Below are positions 26,798-36,281 of a DNA stretch of 64,000 nucleotides, piece by piece. The first letter of the stretch is position 1. Each line of letters opens with the position of its first letter. The position numbers and the translations under genes are program-made. Source of the DNA: Pseudomonas thermotolerans DSM 14292 (GTDB lineage: Bacteria > Pseudomonadota > Gammaproteobacteria > Pseudomonadales > Pseudomonadaceae); NCBI RefSeq assembly GCF_000364625.1, contig NZ_KB822609.1:62001-126000 (forward strand). Reading direction: 5' to 3'. The notes beneath the pieces were generated by a model. It worked only from the letters and a program-made list of their open reading frames with translations. It searched no databases and was not told where the DNA came from.

Positions 26798-27352
26798 TCA
26801 CAGCCGCTTGGCCGAAAGGATCACTATTGCTTCAGCGGGTACGTCGCGCATGCCGGCCCGCATGGTGGTCGGGCTCTGGGCGATGCGGTCGACCACATCC
26901 ATGCCGCGCACCACCTTGCCGAACACTGCGTAGCCGAAGTCACGCACGCCGTGATCAAGGAAATCGTTGTCCTTCTGGTTGATGAAGAACTGGCTGGTCG
27001 CCGAGTTCACCTCCGAGGTCCGGGCCATGGCCAGGGTGCCGCGCACGTTGTGCAGGCCGTTGTCGGCCTCGTTCTTGATCGGTTCGCGTGTGGCCTTCTG
27101 GGTCATGTTCTCGGTGAAGCCGCCGCCCTGGATCATGAAGCCGGGAATCACCCGGTGGAAGATGGTGTTGTCGTAGAAGCCGCTGTCCACGTATTCGAGG
27201 AAGTTCTTCACGGTGACCGGTGCCTTGTCGGCGGCCAGCTCCACCTCGATCTCGCCGAGCGTGGTGGCGAACAGGACGCGGGGGTTGTCGGCGGCCAGCA
27301 GCTGGCAGGCGAACAGCAGGGAACAGGCGGAAAGCAGCAGTTTCTTCAGCAT
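26798..27352 (-). CDS. ppiA: Periplasmic peptidyl-prolyl cis-trans isomerase, cyclophilin type
   Basis: Folding catalyst for proline bonds in secreted proteins. It has 184 residues. An N-terminal signal peptide ([21 protein letters not shown]) indicates export. Cyclophilin motifs are [19 protein letters not shown], the [18 protein letters not shown] active-site stretch, and the [14 protein letters not shown] close. The gene is transcribed with the ABC transporter and the hydrolase remnant. Confidence 0.96.
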   Translation of the reverse strand: MLKKLLLSACSLLFACQLLAADNPRVLFATTLGEIEVELAADKAPVTVKNFLEYVDSGFYDNTIFHRVIPGFMIQGGGFTENMTQKATREPIKNEADNGLHNVRGTLAMARTSEVNSATSQFFINQKDNDFLDHGVRDFGYAVFGKVVRGMDVVDRIAQSPTTMRAGMRDVPAEAIVILSAKRL

Positions 27353-27364
27353 CGTTGGGCTCTT

Positions 27365-27660
27365 TTGTTTTCAGGTTTGGCTGGAATGCTCGAACCTCGG
27401 CGAGGAAGTCGAGCAGGGTGGTGTTGAAGCGTTCTGGCTGGTCCAGCGGGGTAGCATGGCGCGAGTCCTCGATCACCACCAGACGCGCGCCTGGGCAATT
27501 CCTTCACATAGGTGGCCTTGTGCGCAACTAAGGAGGAGTCCCGGTCGCCGCTGACCGCCAGGGTAGGACAGGAGAGGCGCGCCAGGCGTTCCCGTGGACC
27601 CCGGTCGATGATCGCGTCCAGGCTGGCAGCCGCGGTGGGTGAAGTAGACATGGGCTGGTC
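27365..27660 (-). pseudogene. Alpha/beta-hydrolase remnant, truncated and frameshifted
   Basis: Only the last ~95 residues of an alpha/beta hydrolase survive. One frame (ending near 27500) reads RERLARLSCPTLAVSGDRDSS, the region of the catalytic Asp. A shift of one base near 27500 leads to GARLVVIEDSRHATPLDQPE, which holds the catalytic His (SRHATPLDQP). The oxyanion and nucleophile part is missing because the LysR gene ends directly upstream at 27669. Position matches P. aeruginosa PA3226, a complete hydrolase between ppiA and the LysR gene. Confidence 0.8.
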
Positions 27661-27668
27661 TCGCGGGC

Positions 27669-28595
27669 TCAGTTGGCCACCAGCGGGGCGGCGAAGGGCG
27701 CGTCCAGGGGGGCGCGGTCGTAGGACTTGATCAGGTCGACGAGGATCTGCGTCGCCGGTCCCAGGGTCTTTTCCTTGTTCGAGTACAGGTAGAAGTGCGG
27801 ATGGCGGCTGCCGCCCTGGGCCAGCGGTAGGGGTCTGAGCAGGCCGCAGTGCAGCTCGTGCTCGATCAGATGACGTGGTAGCCAGGCGAAGCCTAGGCCG
27901 CTGCTGACGAAGGTGGCGGCGGTGGGCAGGCTGCCGACCGTCCAGCGCTGCTCGGCGCCGAGCCAGCCGACGTCGCGCGGCTTAGTACGTCCGGAGTCGC
28001 GGATCACCACCTGCAGGTGACCCTCCAGGTCCTGGAAGCTGAGTTCACGCTGCAGCTGATGCAGCGGATGCTGGGGATGGGCGACGGCGACGAACTCCAC
28101 GGCGCTCAGTTGATCGCCCAGGTAGCCGTTGATGTCGAGGCCGCTGATCGCCAGGTCGGCGCTGCCATCAAGGAGCATTTCCTCCACCCCGGAGAGCACC
28201 TCCTCGCAGAGCCGCACCCGGCAGCCGCGGCTCTGCGGCATGAAGGCGCTGAGCGCGCGTACCAGACGGGCGACGGGGTAGGCGGCGTCCACCACCAGGC
28301 GCACCTCGGCCTCCCAGCCCTGTTCCATGTGGTGGGCCAGTTCCTCCAGCTGGCTGGCCTGCTTAACCAACTGACGCGAGCGGCGCAGCAGCACGGCGCC
28401 GGCCTCGGTGAGCACCGCCTTGCGGCCGTCGATGCGCAGCAGTGGCACGCCGAGCTGCTCCTGCATGCGCGCCACCGTGTAACTGATCGACGACTGCGAA
28501 CGGTGCAGGACCTCGGCGGCCTGGGCGAAACCGCCGTGATCGACCACAGCCTGCAGGGTACGCCATTGATCCAGGGTCACGCGGGGCGCTTTCAT
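27669..28595 (-). CDS. LysR-family transcriptional regulator
   Basis: It has 308 residues. The N-terminal helix-turn-helix is in VVDHGGFAQAAEVLHRSQSSISYTVARMQ (residues ~16-45), followed by a co-inducer domain. Divergent from the small periplasmic protein gene and azoR. Synteny with P. aeruginosa PA3225-PA3223 suggests it regulates the azoreductase neighbourhood, but this is inference. The effector is unknown. Confidence 0.92.
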   Translation of the reverse strand: MKAPRVTLDQWRTLQAVVDHGGFAQAAEVLHRSQSSISYTVARMQEQLGVPLLRIDGRKAVLTEAGAVLLRRSRQLVKQASQLEELAHHMEQGWEAEVRLVVDAAYPVARLVRALSAFMPQSRGCRVRLCEEVLSGVEEMLLDGSADLAISGLDINGYLGDQLSAVEFVAVAHPQHPLHQLQRELSFQDLEGHLQVVIRDSGRTKPRDVGWLGAEQRWTVGSLPTAATFVSSGLGFAWLPRHLIEHELHCGLLRPLPLAQGGSRHPHFYLYSNKEKTLGPATQILVDLIKSYDRAPLDAPFAAPLVAN

Positions 28596-28646
28596 CTAGA
28601 TCTCCTCTTGTCCTACGCTGCTTCTCCACCTGGAGAAACTCGTCCC

Positions 28647-28973
28647 ATGAAGAAAGAACTCTGCTGTGCCGTGTTCGCCCTGCTGCCCCTCGCCGCGCTG
28701 GCTGCCACCTATCCCATCGAGCTGGAGAAGCAGCTCAACGGTGCGGAGATTTCCGCGTCGCCCATGGCCCTCGACTACAACCTGGGCGCGGTCAACCTCT
28801 ACAACTACGGGGAGACCCGCGCACGCTGCACCGCAGTGTTCCGCAACGGCCCGGAAATGCCGCGGACGCGCAGGATCACCTTGGAGCCAGGTGACAATTC
28901 GGCGGTCACCGGCAAGTTCAACAGCGGCATCCTCCGCCTGCGCATCAAGCTCACCTGCGAGCCGCTGGACTGA
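28647..28973 (+). CDS. Conserved small periplasmic protein
   Basis: 108 residues. A clear Sec signal peptide (MKKELCCAVFALLPLAALAA) is followed by a ~88-residue mature domain rich in beta-type sequence (YPIELEKQLNGAEIS, then NYGETRARCTAVFRNG). Two mature cysteines could form a disulfide. GGAG lies 11 bases before the ATG. It occupies the place of P. aeruginosa PA3224 between the LysR regulator and azoR. Relatives are sometimes mislabelled 3-phosphoglycerate kinase; nothing here supports that activity. Function unknown. Confidence 0.85.
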   Translation: MKKELCCAVFALLPLAALAATYPIELEKQLNGAEISASPMALDYNLGAVNLYNYGETRARCTAVFRNGPEMPRTRRITLEPGDNSAVTGKFNSGILRLRIKLTCEPLD

Positions 28974-29020
28974 CGGCTGCCCCAGGCGGCGCGGCGCAGA
29001 CGGGACTGCTTCTGAGCCTA

Positions 29021-29080
29021 ATTCGCTCTCATGCATAAATCAATTTTATAGATTGGTTGGAGCGAATTTTTCTGCTTTTT
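29021..29080 (+). promoter_or_regulatory. AT-rich inverted repeat upstream of azoR
   Basis: ATTCGCTC (29021-29028) and GAGCGAAT (29060-29067) form a perfect 8-bp inverted repeat around an AT-rich core that itself holds a weaker AATCAAT...ATTGGTT dyad. The right arm runs into T5 and then T6, so it could end the small periplasmic gene transcript. It could equally be a regulator site for azoR. Both readings are open. Confidence 0.5.
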
Positions 29081-29149
29081 TATCGATCTCAACATCCATA
29101 ACCTGAATCCATCGAATCGCAACCACCTCTCGTCGATGGAGTCAGCATC

Positions 29150-29749
29150 ATGTCCAAACTTCTAGTCATCGAAAGCAGCGCCCGCCAGGAAGGTTCCGTC
29201 TCCCGTCAGCTCACCGAGGATTTCCTCGCCAAGTGGCGCGCCACCCACCCTGCGGACAGCATCACCATCCGTGACCTGGCCAAGTCGCCGGTGCCGCACC
29301 TCGACGAGACCCTGCTGGGCGGCTGGATGAAACCGGCCGAGCAGCAGAGCGCCGCGGAGCAGGCCGCCCTGGCCCGCTCCAACGAGCTGATCCAGGAACT
29401 GCTGGACGCCGACGTGCTGGTGCTGGCCGCGCCCATGTACAACTTCGCCATCCCTAGCACCCTGAAGGCCTGGCTGGATCACGTGCTGCGCGCCGGAGTG
29501 ACCTTCAAGTACACCGAGGCCGGTCCCCAGGGCCTGCTCTCTGGCAAGCGCGCCTACGTGCTGACCGCCCGCGGCGGCATCTACTCCGGTACCGCGCTGG
29601 ATCATCAGGAGCCCTACCTGCGTCAGGCGCTGGCCTTCATCGGCATCCATGACGTCACCTTCATTCATGCCGAGGGCCTGAACATGGGCGCCGAGTTCTC
29701 CGCCAAGGGGCTCAGCCAGGCTCGCGAGCGTCTCGCCGAAGTGGCCTGA
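29150..29749 (+). CDS. azoR: FMN-dependent NADH-azoreductase
   Basis: Flavodoxin-like two-electron reductase of quinones and azo compounds. It has 199 residues. FMN-binding motifs are SSARQEGSVSRQLTEDF near the N-terminus, APMYNFAIPSTLKAWLD (about residues 95-111), and TARGGIYSG (about 143-151). It has an AT-rich upstream region and a strong terminator downstream. Equivalent in place to P. aeruginosa PA3223 (AzoR3 type). Confidence 0.93.
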   Translation: MSKLLVIESSARQEGSVSRQLTEDFLAKWRATHPADSITIRDLAKSPVPHLDETLLGGWMKPAEQQSAAEQAALARSNELIQELLDADVLVLAAPMYNFAIPSTLKAWLDHVLRAGVTFKYTEAGPQGLLSGKRAYVLTARGGIYSGTALDHQEPYLRQALAFIGIHDVTFIHAEGLNMGAEFSAKGLSQARERLAEVA

Positions 29750-29803
29750 TTCGGGATTTCCCTGCCACGACCTCCTTTGCGCCCTCGGCTCCTGGGCGCA
29801 ATC

Positions 29804-29841
29804 TCCGGACGACCTGCTCCCCCGGGTTGTCCGGATTTTTT
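29804..29841 (+). terminator. Intrinsic terminator after azoR
   Basis: TCCGGAC / GTCCGGA (7-bp stem, 18-base loop) followed by six T. A second stem, TTGCGCCC / GGGCGCAA, lies just upstream at about 29777-29801. Confidence 0.8.
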
Positions 29842-29994
29842 GTGGGCGTGCGCTGGGCGCCACCGACTTGCCTGCCGGCGACTGCGTGCCCTTCGGACGC
29901 TTGGGTTTCGTTGTGCCCTCGGGTAATGTCGTGAGCCTTTTGCGGAGGCCCCGATGTTCGTTTCCTGCCTGCCTCTCTGCCGCGGTGGCCGCTC

Positions 29995-30897
29995 ATGAGA
30001 CTGTCCGGCCGTGGTGTGCTGCTGTCCCTGACGGCGTCCGTGCTGTTCGCCCTGATGCCCGGTTACGTGCGCGCGCTGGCGCCGTTGGACGGTGTGCAGG
30101 TGCTCGCCCAGCGGGTGCTCTGGTCGATTCCCATGGTGCTGCTGCTGGTCCTGACGTTCCGCCAGTGGCCGGTGCTGATGGACGTGCTCGGCCGCCTGCG
30201 CCGCGAGCCGCTGTTGCTTGCGGCGCTACCGCTGTCGGCACTGCTGATCGGCCTGCAGTGGGGGCTGTTCCTTTGGGCGCCGCTGGTGGGGCGGATGCTC
30301 GAGGTATCGCTGGGCTACTTTCTGCTGCCGTTGGTCCTGGTGGTGGTCGGGCGGCTGTTCTACGACGAGCGCCTGCGCCCTCTACAGGGCATCGCCGTGG
30401 CCCTGGCGCTGGTCGGCGTGCTGCACGAGCTATGGGCCACCGGCGCCTTCTCCTGGCTGACCCTGGTCACCGCCCTGGGCTATCCGCCCTACCTGATGCT
30501 GCGTCGTTGGATGCGCGTGGACGCGCTGTCCGGCTTCGTCCTGGAAATGCTGGTGCTGGCGCCGCTGGCGATCTGGCTGGTGGTCCGCCATTCGCCGCCG
30601 GGCGCTTTCGCCGAGCAGCCGCAGCTGTGGTGGCTGCTGCCGGGCATGGGGCTGCTCGGCACCCTGGCCTTCGCGGCGATGATGGCCTCCAGCCGGCTGC
30701 TGCCGATGGGGCTGTTCGGGATTCTCAGCTACGTGGAGCCGGTGCTGCTGTTTGGGGTCGCCGTGCTGCTGCTCGGCGAGGCCTTCAGCGCGGCGGAGCT
30801 TTGGACCTACGGACCAATCTGGCTGGCGATCCTGCTCACCGGCTTCGACAGTGCCCGAGTGCTGCACCGGCAGGCGCGGGCCAGCCGCCAGCACTGA
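29995..30897 (+). CDS. rarD: EamA-family membrane transporter, RarD type
   Basis: Inner-membrane protein of 300 residues with about ten hydrophobic helices. It opens with GVLLSLTASVLFALMPGYV and has the RarD signature arrangement of LQWGLFLWAPLVGRMLEVSLGYFLLPL and, near the end, SYVEPVLLFGVAVLLLGE. RarD is linked to chloramphenicol sensitivity in E. coli, but the substrate is unproven. The 3' end abuts a Nudix gene remnant on the other strand. Confidence 0.85.
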   Translation: MRLSGRGVLLSLTASVLFALMPGYVRALAPLDGVQVLAQRVLWSIPMVLLLVLTFRQWPVLMDVLGRLRREPLLLAALPLSALLIGLQWGLFLWAPLVGRMLEVSLGYFLLPLVLVVVGRLFYDERLRPLQGIAVALALVGVLHELWATGAFSWLTLVTALGYPPYLMLRRWMRVDALSGFVLEMLVLAPLAIWLVVRHSPPGAFAEQPQLWWLLPGMGLLGTLAFAAMMASSRLLPMGLFGILSYVEPVLLFGVAVLLLGEAFSAAELWTYGPIWLAILLTGFDSARVLHRQARASRQH

Positions 30898-30898
30898 G

Positions 30899-31069
30899 TG
30901 CCGGCAGCTCCAGCTTCAGTTCGTCGTCGAGTTCGTGGCGCAGCACACAGAGCGGCGCCTCGTTGCCTTCGCGCTTGCCGCCGGGGGGGGCATGAACTTC
31001 CGGGTGTTGCGCTTGCGGACCAGCAGCAGGCGCTGTCGGTCGTCGAGCAGGCGGGCGGCGGCGCTAGGG
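30899..31069 (-). pseudogene. Nudix hydrolase remnant with a homopolymer frameshift
   Basis: Directly downstream of the DHFR-like gene, one minus-strand frame reads ARLLDDRQRLLLVRKRNTRKFM. After a run of eight C (G8 at 30983-30990 on the plus strand) the next frame reads PGGKREGNEAPLCVLRHELDDEL, a Nudix box (G-x5-E-x7-xEx2EE type) with His in place of the usual Arg. The 3' half is missing because rarD begins. A one-base slip in the C8 run explains the break. Confidence 0.75.
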
Positions 31070-31609
31070 TCAAGCGGCTTCTCTCTGTACCTGGTAGTGG
31101 AGCTGGACCACGCCGGAGGGGAAGTTGCGCTGGGTCTGCAGGGTCAGGCCGCGTTCCAGGCCGGTGGCGAACATCTTGATGCCGGCGCCGAGCATGTGCG
31201 GCACCACGCTGACCACCAGCTCGTCGAGCAGGCCAGCCGCGTAGCAGGTGCCCGCCAGGGAGCCGCCGCCAACCAGCCAGACCCGCTTGCAACCCAGCTT
31301 GCCCAGCCTGTCGAGAGCTTCGGCCGGGGTCCAGTGACAGATGTGCACGTCCGGATCGGCCGCCGGCAGGGCGTTGCGCGTCAGCACGATGCAGGTCTTG
31401 CCGGGATAGGGCCACTTGTCGGCGTACTTGAGGATGTTCTCGTAGGTCACCCGGCCCATCAGCAAGGCGTCGACACCCTCGTAGAACTGGTGATAGCCAT
31501 GGTCCTCGCCGGCCTCTTCGATCGGCTGCAGCCAATCGACGCGGCCGTCGGGGCGCGCGATGTAACCATCCAGGCTGGCCGTGACGTAGTAGATCAGGGC
31601 TGGTTTCAT
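31070..31609 (-). CDS. Dihydrofolate-reductase-like (RibD C-terminal domain) protein
   Basis: 179 residues from the ATG at 31609, which follows GGAGA at good spacing. Family motifs are TASLDGYIARPDGRVDWL near the N-terminus, ALLMGRVTYE (NADPH-binding), and LVGGGSLAGTC. The protein belongs to the DHFR/RibD reductase superfamily but lacks evidence for true folate reductase activity. The 55 extra upstream codons in the same frame look non-coding. Confidence 0.88.
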   Translation of the reverse strand: MKPALIYYVTASLDGYIARPDGRVDWLQPIEEAGEDHGYHQFYEGVDALLMGRVTYENILKYADKWPYPGKTCIVLTRNALPAADPDVHICHWTPAEALDRLGKLGCKRVWLVGGGSLAGTCYAAGLLDELVVSVVPHMLGAGIKMFATGLERGLTLQTQRNFPSGVVQLHYQVQREAA

Positions 31610-31860
31610 ACTGGCATCTCCGGAACAAGGGCCCCTTCGCCATGTCGACGGCTGGTCTACCGTCAACTTCGTTCGACTGCGATTTTTCCAGAAAGTTTCT
31701 GCGCAAGACCAGCACCTTGCCGCGAATGATCCGGAGTTGGCCGGGAAACGTTGGAATTGTGATCTGTCTGGCATTTCCGTGAGCGTGCGGGAGGTGCAGA
31801 GTTTTCTACCGACAACCGGTAACCTATGCGGTCCTTTCGTTGTGAATCCATCGTTCCGAG

Positions 31861-33192
<1,332 letters not shown>

Positions 33193-33228
33193 GCGCATGC
33201 CGGGCCGCGGAGGCGGCCTGCCAGTGCG

Positions 33229-33715
33229 TCAGCAGCCGGAAGCCAGCGCGCACGGCCAGTGGTGCAGGTTGGCGAGCAGCGCCATCACCTCTAGCGGGGT
33301 GAGGTTGCCGATACTCGAGTCGGGGAAGAAGGCCAGCGGCTGCCGGCATCCCCAGGCCTCCCGGACCAGGCGCAGGCCGGTGAACGGCCAGCGCTGGTGC
33401 GGGTAGAAGAAGTTGCGGTAGCTGGCGCACCGTGCCCCGCCGGGGTGGCGCAACAGCCGCCGCGCAGCACCCTCTGTCCGCATATGAACCTGCCGTTGTA
33501 CTCGCCCAGGCTGCCCGGCAGCGGGCGGAAGCCGGGGTAGGCGCTGGCGGTCCATTCCCAAACGTCGCTGAACAGCTGCGGCGGTCCCGTATCCGCGGCG
33601 CAGCAGGCCACCGGCTGCAGGTAGTCGCTGTCCAGGAAGTTGCCGGCGAGCGGCTCTCCGGCGGCGCGCCATCCATCAGAGGGAGGGCCGCCTGCTAGGC
33701 TGTTGCAGCATCAAT
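33229..33715 (-). pseudogene. EgtB-type (formylglycine-generating-like) sulfoxide synthase remnant
   Basis: Only the C-terminal part of a FGE-sulfatase domain is left. One frame gives [13 protein letters not shown], then [26 protein letters not shown] and [10 protein letters not shown]. Near 33437-33445 a one-base change moves to the frame with [22 protein letters not shown] (ending about 33358), after which the reading runs on without family likeness. These are the hallmarks of EgtB/OvoA-type ergothioneine-ovothiol enzymes. The DinB-like N-terminal domain and the methyltransferase partner are absent, so this is a dead fragment. Confidence 0.8.
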
Positions 33716-33748
33716 CCAGGCCGAACGACCGCACCGGGAGGGAGGACG

Positions 33749-34885
33749 ATGAGCCGATTCATCTGGCTGGGGCTGCTGGCCGTGCTGGGCGGAAGCCCGC
33801 AGGCGGCGGCCGAGGACTATCCGAGCGCGTTGGGCACGCTGACCACCGAAGTGCTGGCGGCTGGGCTGGAACATCCCTGGGCGCTGGCCTTCCTGCCCGA
33901 CGGGGGGATGCTGGTCAGCGAGCGCCCGGGACGCCTGCGCGTGGTGACGGCCGACGGCCGCTCGTCGCCGCCGCTGGGCGGGGTGCCGGAGGTCTACGCC
34001 CACGGCCAGGGTGGGCTGCTCGACGTGGCGCTGTCGCCAGGCTTCGCCGAGGACCGTCTGGTCTACCTGTCCTACGCCGAGGGTGGTGGCGAGGGCGACC
34101 GGGCTGGCACCGCCGTGGGGCGTGGCCGGCTGGCCGAAGACGCCAGCCGTCTGGATGACTTTCAGGTGATCTTCCGCCAGGAGCCCAAGCTGTCCACCGG
34201 CATCCACTTCGGCTCGCGGCTGGTGTTCGACCGCGCCGGATACTTGTTCGTCGCCCTCGGTGAGAACAACCAGCGCCCCACCGCCCAGGATTTGGACAAG
34301 CTGCAGGGCAAAGTGGTGCGCCTGCATCCCGATGGCCGGGTGCCGGAGGATAACCCCTTCGTCGGACGGCCCGGGGCGCGTCCGGAAATCTGGTCCTACG
34401 GCCACCGCAACCAGCAGGGCGCGGCCCTCAACCCCTGGACCGGGGAGCTCTGGACCCACGAGCACGGCCCGCGCGGCGGCGACGAGATCAACATCCCCCG
34501 GGCCGGTAGGAACTACGGCTGGCCACTGGCAACCCACGGCATCAACTACACCCTGTTGCCGATCCCCGAGGCCAGGGGCAGGACGGTCCCGGGTACCGAG
34601 CCACCCTTGTACGTCTGGGAGAAGTCGCCGGCGATCAGCGGCATGGCCTTTTACGATGCCGAGCGCTTCCCGGCCTGGCGGCACAACCTGTTCATCGGCG
34701 CCCTGGCCCAGCAGCAATTGATCCGCTTGCAGCTGGACGGCAACCGGGTGGTGCACGAGGAGCGCCTGCTCACGGAGCTGAACGCACGTATCCGTGACGT
34801 GCGCCAGGGGCCGGACGGCTACCTCTACCTGCTCACCGACGAGCCTGCCGGGCGCCTGCTGCGGGTCGGCCTGAAGACGGAGTGA
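33749..34885 (+). CDS. PQQ-dependent aldose sugar dehydrogenase, soluble periplasmic type
   Basis: 378 residues with an N-terminal signal peptide ending near QAAAE. Beta-propeller glucose/sorbosone dehydrogenase family: LEHPWALAFLPDGGMLVSER at the start, HFGSRLVFDRAGYLFVALGE, HRNQQGAALNPWTGELWTHEHGP and GDEINIPRAGRNYGWP carry the PQQ and calcium binding pattern. GGGAGGGAGGAC precedes the ATG. Predicted to oxidise sugars in the periplasm; real substrate unknown. Confidence 0.9.
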   Translation: MSRFIWLGLLAVLGGSPQAAAEDYPSALGTLTTEVLAAGLEHPWALAFLPDGGMLVSERPGRLRVVTADGRSSPPLGGVPEVYAHGQGGLLDVALSPGFAEDRLVYLSYAEGGGEGDRAGTAVGRGRLAEDASRLDDFQVIFRQEPKLSTGIHFGSRLVFDRAGYLFVALGENNQRPTAQDLDKLQGKVVRLHPDGRVPEDNPFVGRPGARPEIWSYGHRNQQGAALNPWTGELWTHEHGPRGGDEINIPRAGRNYGWPLATHGINYTLLPIPEARGRTVPGTEPPLYVWEKSPAISGMAFYDAERFPAWRHNLFIGALAQQQLIRLQLDGNRVVHEERLLTELNARIRDVRQGPDGYLYLLTDEPAGRLLRVGLKTE

Positions 34886-34891
34886 GGGAGG

Positions 34892-35233
34892 TCAGTCATC
34901 GCGGGTCAGCACTTCGAGCAGCTCGATCTCGAAGATTAGGTTGGAGTTCGGCTTGATGTGCGCGCCAATCTGCCGCTCGCCGTAGGCCAGGTGGGCCGGG
35001 ACGAACAGCTTGCGCTTGCCGCCGACCTTCATGCCCATCAGGCCGAGATCCCAGCCCTTGATCACCCGGCCGGTGCCGATCACGCACTGGAAGGGTTTGC
35101 CGCGGTCGTAGGAGGAGTCGAACTTGGTGCCGTCCTCCAGGTAGCCGTCGTACTGGGTGGTGATCAGGGCACCCTTGACCACCTCCTTGCCATCGCCGAG
35201 GCGAAGGTCCTCGATGCGTAGTTCGTCGCTCAT
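34892..35233 (-). CDS. FKBP-type peptidyl-prolyl cis-trans isomerase
   Basis: 113 residues, single FKBP domain without signal peptide, so cytosolic. DGTKFDSSYDRGKP, VIKGWDLGLMGMKVGGKRKL, PAHLAYGERQ and the closing NSNLIFEIELLEV are typical. The ATG at 35233 overlaps the stop of the upstream methyltransferase by four bases, so both are translated from one mRNA. Confidence 0.95.
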   Translation of the reverse strand: MSDELRIEDLRLGDGKEVVKGALITTQYDGYLEDGTKFDSSYDRGKPFQCVIGTGRVIKGWDLGLMGMKVGGKRKLFVPAHLAYGERQIGAHIKPNSNLIFEIELLEVLTRDD

Positions 35234-36216
35234 GCTTGCTTCTCGTTGGGGGAGGGGAAAGCCGCCTTTGTCCGGGCGGCGCCTGTGCGGAAGACCAGAG
35301 CCTTGAGGCTGGCGTCCGGATCCGCGTCGGCAAATTCCGGCGGATTGTCCAGGCGCTCGACGAAGTGCAGGGCCGGAGCCTCCTCGGCCATGGCGTCGAT
35401 CAGGAAGCCGGGGCCGACGGCCGGATCGTTGACGCAGGCCAGCACCTGGCCGTGCTCGGCGAGCAGCTCGGGCAGGCGGCGGAGGATCTTCCGGTAGTCG
35501 CGGCCGAGCACGAAGCTGCCCTTCTGGAAGGACGGCGGATCGATGATCACTAGGTCGTAGGGGGCGTGCTTGCGCACCTTGCCCCAGGACCTGAACAGTT
35601 CGTGGGCGAGGAACGTCACCCGCTCCACGGACTGGCCGTTCAGCCGGTGGTTGTCCCGACCGCGGGCCAAGGCAGCGCCGGCCATGTCCAGGTTGACCAC
35701 CTGGGAGGCGCCGCCGGCGATGGCTGCCACCGAGAAGCCGCAGGTGTAGGCGAACAGGTTGAGCACCCGCTGGCCGGCGGCCTGCTGGCGCACCCAGCGG
35801 CGGCCGTAACGCATGTCGAGGAACAGCCCGCAGTTCTGCTTGCGGCCGATGTCCAGTCGGAAGCGCAGGCCGTCCTCGCTGACCAGCCATTCCGCCAGCG
35901 GCTCGCCGAGCAGGAACTCGACGGGACTGTCCGCCAGGTAGCGGTGCTGCAGCACCAGGGCGCGGGGTGTCTTGCGCTGCCAAGCGGGTTCGGCGGCCAG
36001 CCCGGTGAGCATCGTGCGGAGGGCGTCGAGCGCTGCTGCATCCGGGGCGCGGAACAGGCTGACCAGAAGCAGGCCCTGCAGCCAGTCGGCGGTGATCTGT
36101 TCGAGTCCCGGCCAGCGCCGACCGCGGCCGTGGAACAGGCGGCGGGCCTCGTCGGGGGCGGTGTCCAGGGCGGCGAGCAGGTGCTGGCGCAGCTCACCGA
36201 TGGCGTCGGGCGTCAT
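35230..36216 (-). CDS. Class I SAM-dependent methyltransferase, RlmI/RlmK-like
   Basis: 328 residues from the ATG at 36216 (MTPDAIGELRQHL). An N-terminal ~120-residue domain is followed by a Rossmann methyltransferase domain: VLNLFAYTCGFSVAAIAGGA is the SAM-binding motif and VIIDPPSFQKG the catalytic PP motif typical of rRNA m5C/m2G methyltransferases of the YccW/RlmI group. The rRNA target is inferred from family only. Coupled to the downstream FKBP gene. Confidence 0.85.
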   Translation of the reverse strand: MTPDAIGELRQHLLAALDTAPDEARRLFHGRGRRWPGLEQITADWLQGLLLVSLFRAPDAAALDALRTMLTGLAAEPAWQRKTPRALVLQHRYLADSPVEFLLGEPLAEWLVSEDGLRFRLDIGRKQNCGLFLDMRYGRRWVRQQAAGQRVLNLFAYTCGFSVAAIAGGASQVVNLDMAGAALARGRDNHRLNGQSVERVTFLAHELFRSWGKVRKHAPYDLVIIDPPSFQKGSFVLGRDYRKILRRLPELLAEHGQVLACVNDPAVGPGFLIDAMAEEAPALHFVERLDNPPEFADADPDASLKALVFRTGAARTKAAFPSPNEKQA

Positions 36217-36281
36217 GGCGGAAGGTTCGTGAGAACGGGCGGCGGATTGTAGCGGAAGGGCCGGAGCCGCCGCCACGCGGG

